64,000 nucleotides of DNA from Faecalicatena contorta (GTDB taxonomy: Bacteria > Bacillota > Clostridia > Lachnospirales > Lachnospiraceae): assembly GCF_021531975.1 (NCBI RefSeq), contig NZ_JAFBIY010000007.1, positions 46,973-110,972 on the forward strand. Reading direction: 5' to 3'. Within the stretch, counting starts at the first letter, position 1. Every line of letters starts with the position of its first letter. This document shows, in pieces, positions 28,335 through 36,990 of the stretch. The notes beneath the pieces are model-generated. The model worked only from the letters and a program-made list of their open reading frames with translations, was not told where the DNA came from and searched no databases. A program made the translations under genes and the position numbers.

Positions 28335-29558
28335 ATGATAAATATTGCAGTGATGGGTTATGGAACCGTAGGATCAGGTGTTGTGGAGGTTATTGACACC
28401 AATGGCGCCCGCATCAAACAGAGAATCGGTGACGAACTGAATGTAAAATATGTGTTGGACTTAAAGGATTTCCCGGACGATCCGATACAGAAGAAAATTG
28501 TACATGATTTTGAGACGATCATCAATGATGATGATATTAAGATTGTAGTTGAGGTTATGGGTGGGATCGAACCAGCCTATACATTTGTGAAAAGATGTCT
28601 TAAGGCAGGAAAAAGTGTTGCAACTTCCAACAAGGCACTTGTGGCAAAACACGGCGCAGAGCTTCTCTCCATTGCGAAAGAGAAGAACATTAATTTCCTG
28701 TTTGAAGCGAGTGTCGGAGGCGGAATTCCGATCATCCGTCCTCTGAATTCTTCACTGACAGCTGACGAGATTGAAGAAATCACCGGAATCCTGAATGGAA
28801 CAACGAACTATATGCTGACAAAGATGTTCTATGAAGGAGCGGATTATGATACGGTTCTTAAGGAAGCACAGGCTAACGGATATGCAGAGCGCAATCCGGA
28901 GGCGGATGTGGAAGGGTACGATGCGTGTAGAAAGATTGCGATCCTTTCCTCTTTGATTTCCGGTCAGCAGGTAGACTTTGAAGATATATACTGTGAAGGT
29001 ATTACGGAAATAACGGTAGAAGATATGAAATATGCCAAAGCACTGGGAACGACGATCAAGCTTCTTGCATCCAGCAAGAGACACGGCGATCATCTGCATG
29101 CGATCGTTGCGCCGTGCATGCTTTATCCGGAGCATCCATTATACAATGTGAATGGCGTGTTCAATGCAATCTTCGTACATGGCAATGTACTGGGAGATGC
29201 CATGTTCTATGGAAGCGGTGCGGGAAAGCTCCCTACAGCAAGTGCTGTTGTGGCTGATGTGGTGGATGCTGCAAAGCATCTGAACCGCAATATTATGACT
29301 ATGTGGAAACAGGAAAAGCTTGAGCTGGAGGATAAGGCAGATGCAAAACGCCGTTTCTTTATCCGGATGAAAGGAAATGTGGACGAAATGCTTGCAGATA
29401 TCAAGTATTCCTTCGGAGAGGATGTTGAGATCGTTCACGTAGATGGACTGGACGGAGAGTTCGGCCTTGTGACACCGGTTATGATGGAAGGCGATTACGA
29501 TACAAGAGCAAAAGGCTATAAAGACCAGATTTTGCATATGATTCGTATGGAAGGCTAG
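28335..29558 (+). CDS. hom: Homoserine dehydrogenase
   Basis: Reduces aspartate semialdehyde to homoserine, the branch toward threonine and methionine. The 407-aa protein has AVMGYGTVGSGVV (NAD(P)-binding), KALVAKHG, GGGIPII and ILNGTTNYML, plus a C-terminal ACT domain (about 330-407) that usually mediates threonine feedback. AGAGGAGG precedes the ATG. It heads a three-gene set with the mutase-like gene and lysC. Confidence 0.97.
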   Translation: MINIAVMGYGTVGSGVVEVIDTNGARIKQRIGDELNVKYVLDLKDFPDDPIQKKIVHDFETIINDDDIKIVVEVMGGIEPAYTFVKRCLKAGKSVATSNKALVAKHGAELLSIAKEKNINFLFEASVGGGIPIIRPLNSSLTADEIEEITGILNGTTNYMLTKMFYEGADYDTVLKEAQANGYAERNPEADVEGYDACRKIAILSSLISGQQVDFEDIYCEGITEITVEDMKYAKALGTTIKLLASSKRHGDHLHAIVAPCMLYPEHPLYNVNGVFNAIFVHGNVLGDAMFYGSGAGKLPTASAVVADVVDAAKHLNRNIMTMWKQEKLELEDKADAKRRFFIRMKGNVDEMLADIKYSFGEDVEIVHVDGLDGEFGLVTPVMMEGDYDTRAKGYKDQILHMIRMEG

Positions 29559-29578
29559 AAAAGACAGGAGACGATTCG

Positions 29579-30790
29579 ATGAAATATTTAGTAGTGTTAA
29601 GTGATGGTATGGCAGGGAGGCCTTTGGACGAGTTAGGTGGAAAAACAACATTGGAGGCTGCAGACACACCGGTCATGGACAGTCTTTCTAAATATGCAGA
29701 AGTGGGGATGGCTGCAATGGTGCCAGAGGGGATGGCACCGGGAAGCGACACCGCCAATCTGGCGGTAATGGGGTATGACCCGAAGATCTATTATACGGGA
29801 CGTTCTCCTTTGGAGGCCCTTAGCATAGGGGTCGATATGGCAGATACAGATGTATCTTTTCGCTGTAATATTGTGACAGTAAGTGAAGAAGACTGTGCTT
29901 ATGAAGACCGAACGATGATCGATCACAGTTCGGATGAAATCAGTACAGAAGATGCAGCAGTTCTTGTTGAAGCTCTGAAAGAAGGGCTTAAGCGGGAAGG
30001 CTATGAATTCTACGTGGGAACCAGTTACAGACATCTTCTTGTGTGGAAAGACGGACGCACAGTCGAACTGACACCGCCGCATGATATACTGACAAAACGG
30101 ATTGGAGATTATCTCCCGGAGGATGAAGTGCTCCGCGAGATGATGAAAGCAAGTTATGATATTCTCAAGAACCATCCGCTGAATGTAGAACGCAGAGAGA
30201 AAGGCCTGCATCCGGCAAATTCTGCATGGTTCTGGGGAGCGGGAACAAGACCGTCTCTTACTTCGTTTGAAGAACGTACCGGTAAGAAGGGTGTGATGAT
30301 TTCCGCAGTGGATCTTTTGAAAGGAATTGCCGTAGGTGCAGATATGGACCGCATTATAGTAGAAGGCGCAAATGGCGGCTTACATACAAACTATGAAGGA
30401 AAAGCGGATGCGGCAGTTAAGGCACTGACGCAAGATGGTTATGACTTTGCCTATATTCATGTTGAAGCTCCGGATGAGATGGGACATCAGGGCAGTATTA
30501 AGGACAAGATTGCTGCAATTGAATATGTGGATGAAAAGGTTCTTGGAAGAGTCGTAAAAGGACTGGAAAAAGCTGGAGAAGACTTCCGTGTACTTGTTCT
30601 TCCGGATCATCCGACACCGATTGAAGTGCGGACCCATACCGGGGAACCGGTGCCATATCTTCTTTATGACAGCACCTGTCAGAAGGAAGGACCATCTACT
30701 TATAATGAAAAAACTGCAAAAGATACAGGAAATAACTGGCCGGACGGTTATCAGTTGATCGGTCATTTATTACAGGAGGACATATGCTAA
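29579..30790 (+). CDS. ApgM-like phosphoglycerate mutase family protein, probable ThrB2 homoserine kinase
   Basis: 403-aa member of the archaeal-type cofactor-independent phosphoglycerate mutase family in the alkaline phosphatase superfamily. Metal-site motifs are LSDGMAGRP, APGSDTANLAVMGYDP (with the Ser nucleophile), HVEAPDEMGHQG and LPDHPTP. Mutases of this family placed between hom and lysC have been proposed by comparative genomics to serve as an alternative homoserine kinase when thrB is missing. No thrB is in this window, and the last 7 bases overlap lysC, so that role is plausible here. Glycolytic mutase activity remains the alternative. Confidence 0.85.
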   Translation: MKYLVVLSDGMAGRPLDELGGKTTLEAADTPVMDSLSKYAEVGMAAMVPEGMAPGSDTANLAVMGYDPKIYYTGRSPLEALSIGVDMADTDVSFRCNIVTVSEEDCAYEDRTMIDHSSDEISTEDAAVLVEALKEGLKREGYEFYVGTSYRHLLVWKDGRTVELTPPHDILTKRIGDYLPEDEVLREMMKASYDILKNHPLNVERREKGLHPANSAWFWGAGTRPSLTSFEERTGKKGVMISAVDLLKGIAVGADMDRIIVEGANGGLHTNYEGKADAAVKALTQDGYDFAYIHVEAPDEMGHQGSIKDKIAAIEYVDEKVLGRVVKGLEKAGEDFRVLVLPDHPTPIEVRTHTGEPVPYLLYDSTCQKEGPSTYNEKTAKDTGNNWPDGYQLIGHLLQEDIC

Positions 30791-31992
30791 TCGTAAAAAA
30801 ATTCGGCGGAAGTTCCGTCGCAAACAAGGAAAGAATATTTAATGTTGCAAAACGCTGCATTGAAGACTATAAAGCCGGTCATGATGTGGTAGTTGTACTT
30901 TCTGCCATGGGAGATACGACAGATGAATTGATCGAACTGGCGCAGAGTATTAATCCGGATGCAAAGAAGAGAGAACTTGACATGCTGCTTACCACTGGCG
31001 AGCAGGTTTCTGTCGCTCTTATGGCTATGGCGATACAGTTACTGGATGTTCCGGCAGTATCACTGAATGCATTTCAGGTAATGATGCACTCTACCTCCCG
31101 TTACGGTAATGCAAGGTTTAAAAGAGTCGATACGAAACGTATCCAGCATGAGCTTGATTCCAGAAAGATCGTTATCGTTACTGGTTTCCAGGGCGTGAAC
31201 AAATATGATGATATTACAACTCTTGGAAGAGGTGGCTCTGATACGACAGCAGTAGCACTTGCGGCTGTACTTCATGCGGATAAGTGTGAGATCTACACAG
31301 ATGTGGACGGCGTATACACAGCTGACCCACGTGTTGTGAAAAACGCTAAGAAGCTCGATATCGTTACATATGACGAAATGCTTGAGCTGGCTAGTCTGGG
31401 AGCGAAGGTATTGCATAACCGCTCTGTAGAAATGGCAAAGAAATATAATGTTGAGCTGGTCGTACGTTCCAGCCTGAACAGATCGGAAGGAACAGTAGTC
31501 AAGGAGGCAAAAGGTATGGAAAAAATGTTGGTAACAGGTGTTGCAGCCGATAAAAATACAGCCAGAATCTCTGTGATCGGAGTAGAAGATAAGCCGGGAA
31601 TTGCATTCCGTATATTCGATACACTGGCAAAAAATAATATTAATGTAGACATTATCCTGCAGTCCGTAGGAAGAGAAGGAACAAAGGATATTTCCTTTAC
31701 GGTAGCATCTGATGATATGAATGAGGCAATTCGTATTCTGGAAGAGAATAAGGAGAGACTTACGATTCAGAAGGTTACATGTAATGAGGAGGTTGCAAAA
31801 CTGTCTGTAGTAGGTGCGGGAATGATGAGTAATCCGGGAGTTGCTGCAAAGATGTTCGAAGCATTATATAACTCCAGGGTAAATATTAATATGATTTCTA
31901 CATCAGAAATCCGTATTACCGTACTCGTAGCAGAAAAAGATATAGATAAAGCAATGAATGCAGTGCATGATGAATTCGCGATGGGCGAATAA
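30784..31992 (+). CDS. lysC: Aspartate kinase
   Basis: Phosphorylates aspartate, the entry step for lysine, threonine and methionine. The 402-aa protein has KFGGSSVANKERI, LGRGGSDTTAVALA and DVDGVYTADPR in the kinase domain. Two C-terminal ACT domains (about 265-402, for example VEDKPGIAFRI and VVGAGMMSNPGVAAKM) bind regulatory amino acids. It overlaps the mutase-like gene. No lysine riboswitch precedes the operon that I can see. Confidence 0.97.
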   Translation: MLIVKKFGGSSVANKERIFNVAKRCIEDYKAGHDVVVVLSAMGDTTDELIELAQSINPDAKKRELDMLLTTGEQVSVALMAMAIQLLDVPAVSLNAFQVMMHSTSRYGNARFKRVDTKRIQHELDSRKIVIVTGFQGVNKYDDITTLGRGGSDTTAVALAAVLHADKCEIYTDVDGVYTADPRVVKNAKKLDIVTYDEMLELASLGAKVLHNRSVEMAKKYNVELVVRSSLNRSEGTVVKEAKGMEKMLVTGVAADKNTARISVIGVEDKPGIAFRIFDTLAKNNINVDIILQSVGREGTKDISFTVASDDMNEAIRILEENKERLTIQKVTCNEEVAKLSVVGAGMMSNPGVAAKMFEALYNSRVNINMISTSEIRITVLVAEKDIDKAMNAVHDEFAMGE

Positions 31993-31997
31993 CTGAT

Positions 31998-32384
31998 TTA
32001 TTCAGCGGCATTTTTTAAGAAACCGGAAATAATCTTTTTATTATCATCGGATAAGGAGCGGAAACTTGTAAGAACTTCCAACTCATCCTTTGAAATATAA
32101 ATGGTTGCGCCGGTTTCTTTTTCTTTGGAAAGATAATAAGGAGAACGCTCTTCAGCAATGGAAGATGCAGAGACAGCGAGATTGCTGAGGACAAGGTCGT
32201 CCAGACTGACCTGATAAAACTGTGCAAGGCGCAGCAAAGCATCCAGATCAGGGGTACGCTTATTCGTCTCATAGTTTGAATAAGCCTGTCTGGAAATATT
32301 CAGAAGATCGCTTAATGTTTCCTGGGTAAAATTGTATTTATCTCTGAGGAAACGCAGATTATTGGCGAGCTGTATGTTAGGCAT
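31998..32384 (-). CDS. XRE-family transcriptional regulator
   Basis: 128-aa protein with an N-terminal Cro/CI helix-turn-helix (NNLRFLRDKYNFTQETLSDL, then ISRQAYSNYETNKRTPDLDAL; about residues 7-55) and an uncharacterised C-terminal part. The ATG at 32384 has GGAGG seven bases upstream; the frame extends further but without a ribosome site. It converges on lysC with only 5 bases between stops. Target genes are unknown. Confidence 0.88.
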   Translation of the reverse strand: MPNIQLANNLRFLRDKYNFTQETLSDLLNISRQAYSNYETNKRTPDLDALLRLAQFYQVSLDDLVLSNLAVSASSIAEERSPYYLSKEKETGATIYISKDELEVLTSFRSLSDDNKKIISGFLKNAAE

Positions 32385-32491
32385 GAATAAACCTCCACAG
32401 TTTAATACTAGTGTTAGTATATCAATTTGCCCAACAAATAGCTCGATATGCATCGAAACGTTGCGAATAAAGAAAAAGCAACAAAACGTTG

Positions 32492-32947
32492 CTATTCTTC
32501 TGAATTACATTTACTTAAATAGCTGTTGTGATATTTGCCTGAAAATGTCACATCTTCCCCAAACCAGTCCGGTGGGACAAAAGCATTTGCGCTTTCTTCA
32601 TCCGGAAATTCCACTTCAGCAAGTACAAGCGGAGCCAGATCGTCTTCAAAGATATCCAGTTCTACAGTAAGAGAGTGTTCAAGTGGAATCATATATCGTT
32701 TCTTCCGGATGATCCGGCCGTCGGTTTTGGTACGAAGATGGCAGTAAGATTCTTTGTCCAGCGGAAGATTATATTCTTCTCTTGCCATCAGCCCTTTTGA
32801 TTTGTAAGTCAGCTCATATTTATCGTTATCTTTTCTTATGCGGATGACCGGGCTTGTGTTTAAATATCCCTGTTCGATTGTGCGGCAGGCATAATCCTCC
32901 AGATGTCCGGGTATCTGAGTGACAAGAAATTTGCGTTCTATTTCCAT
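32492..32947 (-). CDS. CYTH domain protein
   Basis: 151-aa protein that begins MEIERKFLV, the ExExK signature of the CYTH superfamily (class IV adenylyl cyclases, thiamine triphosphatases, inorganic triphosphatases). Basic and acidic strands of the tunnel fold follow, for example PVIRIRKDNDKYELTYK and VELDIFEDDLAPLVLAEVEF. The substrate is probably an inorganic or organic triphosphate. AGGAGG precedes the ATG. Confidence 0.88.
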   Translation of the reverse strand: MEIERKFLVTQIPGHLEDYACRTIEQGYLNTSPVIRIRKDNDKYELTYKSKGLMAREEYNLPLDKESYCHLRTKTDGRIIRKKRYMIPLEHSLTVELDIFEDDLAPLVLAEVEFPDEESANAFVPPDWFGEDVTFSGKYHNSYLSKCNSEE

Positions 32948-32989
32948 AAACTACCTCCTCCTGACGGTATTTCCTAAATCATAATCTAG

Positions 32990-33018
32990 TTTACACAAAA
33001 AGTAAACAGTGTTATTAT
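32990..33018 (+). promoter_or_regulatory. Promoter for the DJ-1 family gene
   Basis: TTTACA (32990-32995), 17-base spacer, TATTAT (33013-33018), 40 bases before the ATG. Confidence 0.6.
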
Positions 33019-33058
33019 TTGAGATATGAGTATTATTTATAATAAGGAGGAAAATCAG

Positions 33059-33607
33059 ATGAAGAGAGTGAGCGTATTTCTGGCAGATGGATTTGAAGAA
33101 ATTGAAGCTTTGACAGTGGTTGATCTGCTGCGAAGAGCAAAGGTTTATGTAGATACAGTATCGATTACAGATGAATATACGGTACGTGGTGCACATGGTA
33201 TACCGGTACAGACAGAGGATCTGTTTGATGAGACGGATCTTTCGGAAACAGATATGATCGTGCTTCCGGGTGGAATGCCGGGAACCACTAATCTTGGCGC
33301 ACATAGTGGTGTGCGTAAAGCGGTGAAAGGATTTTATGACGAGGGGAAATATGTGGCGGCTATCTGCGCAGCTCCGACCGTGCTAAGTGATCTTGGCATA
33401 TTAAAAGGAAAGAGAGCAACCTGTTATCCGGCAATGGAAGAAGAATTACAGGGGGCAGTGCTGACGGGTACAGCAGTTGCAGTGGACGGAAACATCATCA
33501 CAAGTCAGGGTGTGGGCACAGCGATTGAATTTGCACTGCAGCTTATCGAAATACTTGAGGGTCGAAAGAAAGCTCTGGAAATCGGTCAGTCTATTGTGTA
33601 TCATTAA
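33059..33607 (+). CDS. DJ-1/PfpI family protein
   Basis: 182-aa protein of the DJ-1/ThiJ family. DGFEEIEAL carries the conserved Glu and AAICAAPTVL the nucleophilic Cys near residue 100. Family members include protein and glyoxal deglycases and oxidative stress chaperones; which applies is unclear. The ATG at 33059 is directly behind AAGGAGG, so it is preferred over an in-frame ATG 33 bases earlier. Confidence 0.9.
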   Translation: MKRVSVFLADGFEEIEALTVVDLLRRAKVYVDTVSITDEYTVRGAHGIPVQTEDLFDETDLSETDMIVLPGGMPGTTNLGAHSGVRKAVKGFYDEGKYVAAICAAPTVLSDLGILKGKRATCYPAMEEELQGAVLTGTAVAVDGNIITSQGVGTAIEFALQLIEILEGRKKALEIGQSIVYH

Positions 33608-33686
33608 AGTCTGTCTGACTGGAAAATTTAGCTGGATATTTGAAAAGGTTTGTGTTATACTTCTTTAATGAATGTAATGTAATATG

Positions 33687-33716
33687 CCCATTTTCCCGGC
33701 TACCTGGCAAAATGGG
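33687..33716 (+). promoter_or_regulatory. Hairpin in the tig leader
   Basis: CCCATTTT (33687-33694) pairs exactly with AAAATGGG (33709-33716) around a 14-base loop. It lies 24 bases before the trigger factor ATG, downstream of a TATACT -10-like box. No T-run follows, so it is not a terminator; a role in mRNA stability or translation is possible. Confidence 0.45.
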
Positions 33717-33740
33717 GTAGAAACAGGAGGAAGATAATAG

Positions 33741-35027
33741 ATGAGTTTACAGGTAGAAAAGTTAGAAAAAAACATGGCAAAGCTTACAATTGAAGTATCT
33801 GCCGATGATTTAGAGAAAGCATTGCAGAGTGCATATAAGAAGCAGAAGAACAGAATCAGTCTGCCGGGATTCCGTAAAGGAAAAGTACCGCGTCAGATGA
33901 TCGAGAAGATGTATGGTGCAGAGATTTTCTACGATGATGCCGCAAATGAACTGATCCCGAAGGCATATGCAGACGCTTATGATGAGTGCGGTCTGGAGAT
34001 CGTATCTCAGCCGGAGATCGATGTCGTACAGATTGAAAAGGGCAAACCTTTCATCTTTACAGCAGAAGTAGCCGTTAAACCGGAAGTAACACTTGGAGAG
34101 TACAAGGGACTTGAGGTTGATAAAGTATCTACTCGTGTAACACAGAAGGAAGTTGATGCAAAGGTTCAGGAAGAAGCAGAGAAGAACGCAAGAACAATCA
34201 CTGTTGAAGATCGTCCGGTACAGGATGGAGATGATGTAATCCTTGATTTTGAAGGATTTGTTGATGGTGAAGCTTTCGAAGGCGGAAAAGGCGAGAACTA
34301 CCCACTGACTATCGGTTCCGGCGCATTTATCCCGGGATTTGAGGAGCAGCTTGTAGGTGTTGAAGCTGAGAAGGAAGTAGAAGTAAATGTTACTTTCCCG
34401 GAAGATTACCATGCAGAGAACCTGAAAGGCAAAGCTGCTGTATTTAAATGTACAGTACATGAGATCAAGGCAAAAGAACTGCCGGAGATCGATGATGAAT
34501 TCGCAGCAGAAGTATCTGAATTTGATACATTAGAAGAATACAAGGCTGATGTTAAGGCAAAGATCAAAGAGCAAAAAGCAGCAGAAGGAAAGGCTAAGAA
34601 GGAAGATCAGGTTGTTGAGAAGGCAATTGCCAATGCAACAATGGAGATTCCAGAAGCTATGATCACTACACAGGCTCGTCAGATGGCAGATGATTTTGCT
34701 CAGAGAATACAGTCTCAGGGTCTTACTATGGAGCAGTACTTCCAGTTTACAGGCATGACAGCTGAGAAGATGATGGAAGAGTTAAGACCACAGGCGTTAA
34801 AACGTATCCAGACACGTCTTGTGCTTGAAGCCGTTGCTAAGGCTGAAAATATCGAGATCTCTGACGAGAGATTAGATGAAGAGCTTGCTAAGATGGCAGA
34901 AGCTTACAAGATGGAAGTTGATAAGCTCAAGGAATTCATGAGCGAAAATGAAAAGAAACAGATGAAAGATGATATGGCTGTTCAGGAAGCAGTTACATTC
35001 CTTGCTGAGAACGCTGTAGAAAAATAA
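33741..35027 (+). CDS. tig: Trigger factor
   Basis: Ribosome-bound chaperone and peptidyl-prolyl isomerase. The 428-aa protein has the ribosome-binding GFRKGKVPRQMIEKMYG (about 44-60), a central FKBP domain (about 155-240, with PVQDGDDVILDFEGFVDG), and the helical C-terminal chaperone domain. AGGAGGAAG precedes the ATG. It begins the tig-clpP-clpX-lon-ysxC block typical of Firmicutes. Confidence 0.97.
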   Translation: MSLQVEKLEKNMAKLTIEVSADDLEKALQSAYKKQKNRISLPGFRKGKVPRQMIEKMYGAEIFYDDAANELIPKAYADAYDECGLEIVSQPEIDVVQIEKGKPFIFTAEVAVKPEVTLGEYKGLEVDKVSTRVTQKEVDAKVQEEAEKNARTITVEDRPVQDGDDVILDFEGFVDGEAFEGGKGENYPLTIGSGAFIPGFEEQLVGVEAEKEVEVNVTFPEDYHAENLKGKAAVFKCTVHEIKAKELPEIDDEFAAEVSEFDTLEEYKADVKAKIKEQKAAEGKAKKEDQVVEKAIANATMEIPEAMITTQARQMADDFAQRIQSQGLTMEQYFQFTGMTAEKMMEELRPQALKRIQTRLVLEAVAKAENIEISDERLDEELAKMAEAYKMEVDKLKEFMSENEKKQMKDDMAVQEAVTFLAENAVEK

Positions 35028-35054
35028 AGACATAATGATTGGGGAGGCATGTAC

Positions 35055-35636
35055 ATGAGTTTAGTACCTTATGTTATTGAACAGACTAGCCGTGGGGAAC
35101 GCTCCTATGACATCTATTCAAGATTATTAAAAGACAGAATTATTTTCCTGGGAGAAGAAGTAACAGATGTATCTGCCAGCGTGATCGTTGCGCAGCTTCT
35201 GTTCCTGGAGGCGGAAGATCCGGAGAAGGATATTCATTTGTATATTAACAGCCCGGGTGGTTCGGTGACAGCCGGTATGGCAATTTATGATACAATGCAG
35301 TATATCAAGTGTGATATCGAGACAATTTGTATTGGTATGGCTGCCAGTATGGGTTCATTCCTTCTTGCCGGTGGCACGAAGGGAAAGAGACTGGCTCTTC
35401 CGAATGCGGAGATTATGATTCATCAGCCATCTGGTGGTGCACAGGGCCAGGCAACAGAGATCCAGATTGCTGCAGAGCATATTCTGAAGACTCGTCAGAA
35501 ATTGAACCAGATTCTGGCAGATAATACAGGGCAGCCGCTTGACGTTATCTGTGTTGATACAGAGAGAGATAATTTTATGTCAGCGGAAGAGGCAAAGGCA
35601 TACGGCTTGATTGATGAGGTCATCACAAGACGTTAG
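35055..35636 (+). CDS. clpP: ATP-dependent Clp protease proteolytic subunit
   Basis: Serine protease that forms the degradation barrel used with ClpX. The 193-aa length is normal. The catalytic Ser lies in [14 protein letters not shown], the His in IMIHQPSGG, and the Asp follows in DTERDNFM. The ATG at 35055 has GGGGAGG seven bases before it; an ATG at 35049 would nearly touch that site. Confidence 0.97.
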   Translation: MSLVPYVIEQTSRGERSYDIYSRLLKDRIIFLGEEVTDVSASVIVAQLLFLEAEDPEKDIHLYINSPGGSVTAGMAIYDTMQYIKCDIETICIGMAASMGSFLLAGGTKGKRLALPNAEIMIHQPSGGAQGQATEIQIAAEHILKTRQKLNQILADNTGQPLDVICVDTERDNFMSAEEAKAYGLIDEVITRR

Positions 35637-35667
35637 TGTGTTCCTGTTCCCATAACGAGGAGAGAGT

Positions 35668-36927
35668 ATGGCAGGTAGATATGATGATCAGTTCAGATGT
35701 TCATTCTGTAATAAGACCCAGTCTCAGGTACGCAAACTGATTGCCGGACCGAATGGGACATATATTTGTGACGAATGTGTAGAAGTGTGTTCCGAGATTA
35801 TAGAAGAGGAATGCGCTTATGAAGAAGGAAGAGAGAGGAATGTGTTTTCCGACATTAACCTTCTGAAACCGGAAGAGATTAAGTCATTTCTGGACGAATA
35901 TGTAATCGGACAGGATGAGGCCAAGAAAGTATTGTCTGTTGCGGTATACAATCATTACAAGCGTATCATGGCACAGAGAGATCTGGGAGTTGAACTGAAT
36001 AAGAGTAATATATTGATGCTTGGACCTACAGGCTGTGGTAAGACACTTCTTGCACAGTCACTGGCCAGGATTTTGAATGTACCGTTTGCAATTGCAGATG
36101 CGACTGCGCTTACAGAGGCGGGATATGTCGGTGAAGATGTTGAGAATATTCTTCTTAAGATCATTCAGGCAGCAGACGGTGATATAGAGCGTGCGGAATA
36201 TGGCATTATCTATATTGATGAGATAGACAAGATTACAAGAAAATCTGAGAATCCTTCTATTACCCGAGACGTATCCGGAGAAGGTGTACAGCAGGCACTT
36301 CTTAAGATTGTTGAAGGTACGGTTGCGAATGTTCCGCCGCAGGGTGGAAGAAAGCATCCGCATCAGGAATTGATACAGATCGACACAACGAATATTCTGT
36401 TCATCTGTGGCGGAGCGTTTGAAGGAATTGATAAGATTATTGAAAAACGTATTGATCAGAAATCCATCGGATTTAATGCAGAGATTGCGCAGAAGCACGA
36501 AGATGATATTGATAAGCTTCTGAAACAGGTGCTTCCGCAGGATCTGGTAAAATATGGGCTGATTCCAGAGCTTGTTGGACGTGTGCCGGTAACAGTGGCA
36601 CTTGAAATGTTGGATAAGGAAGCTCTTGTCCGCATTCTTACAGAGCCGAGAAATGCAATTGTGAAGCAGTATCAGAAGCTGCTTGAGCTGGATGGTGTGA
36701 AGCTTATGTTTGACGATGAAGCATTGGAGACAATTGCAGAGATTTCCCTGAAGCGAAAGACAGGAGCCAGAGGACTCAGAGCTATCATGGAAAATACGAT
36801 GATGGATATTATGTATCAGGCACCATCGGATGCAAACCTGAAGTCATGCCGGATTACCAGCGATGTTGTAAAAGGATTTGCTGAGCCGGAGTGCGAATAT
36901 ACGTCTATCAGAACAGAAAGTGCATAA
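35668..36927 (+). CDS. clpX: Clp protease ATP-binding subunit ClpX
   Basis: AAA+ unfoldase that feeds substrates to ClpP. The 419-aa protein has an N-terminal zinc-binding domain (CSFC ... CDEC, about residues 11-36), [13 protein letters not shown] (Walker A), [10 protein letters not shown] (Walker B) and the sensor-2 region GARGLR. AGGAGAGAG precedes the ATG. It lies 31 bases downstream of clpP. Confidence 0.98.
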   Translation: MAGRYDDQFRCSFCNKTQSQVRKLIAGPNGTYICDECVEVCSEIIEEECAYEEGRERNVFSDINLLKPEEIKSFLDEYVIGQDEAKKVLSVAVYNHYKRIMAQRDLGVELNKSNILMLGPTGCGKTLLAQSLARILNVPFAIADATALTEAGYVGEDVENILLKIIQAADGDIERAEYGIIYIDEIDKITRKSENPSITRDVSGEGVQQALLKIVEGTVANVPPQGGRKHPHQELIQIDTTNILFICGGAFEGIDKIIEKRIDQKSIGFNAEIAQKHEDDIDKLLKQVLPQDLVKYGLIPELVGRVPVTVALEMLDKEALVRILTEPRNAIVKQYQKLLELDGVKLMFDDEALETIAEISLKRKTGARGLRAIMENTMMDIMYQAPSDANLKSCRITSDVVKGFAEPECEYTSIRTESA

Positions 36928-36933
36928 TCTAAG

Positions 36934-36965
36934 AGGCGGGTGCAAAAAGTAAGTTGTGCCCGCCT
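36934..36965 (+). terminator. Hairpin between clpX and lon, possible attenuator
   Basis: AGGCGGGTGCA (36934-36944) pairs over 11 positions with TGTGCCCGCCT (36955-36965), including two G.U pairs, with a 10-base loop. Only TGTTT follows, so termination would be partial. It lies 26 bases before the lon start. Confidence 0.5.
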
Positions 36966-36990
36966 TGTTTCACACTACGGGAGAACATGT

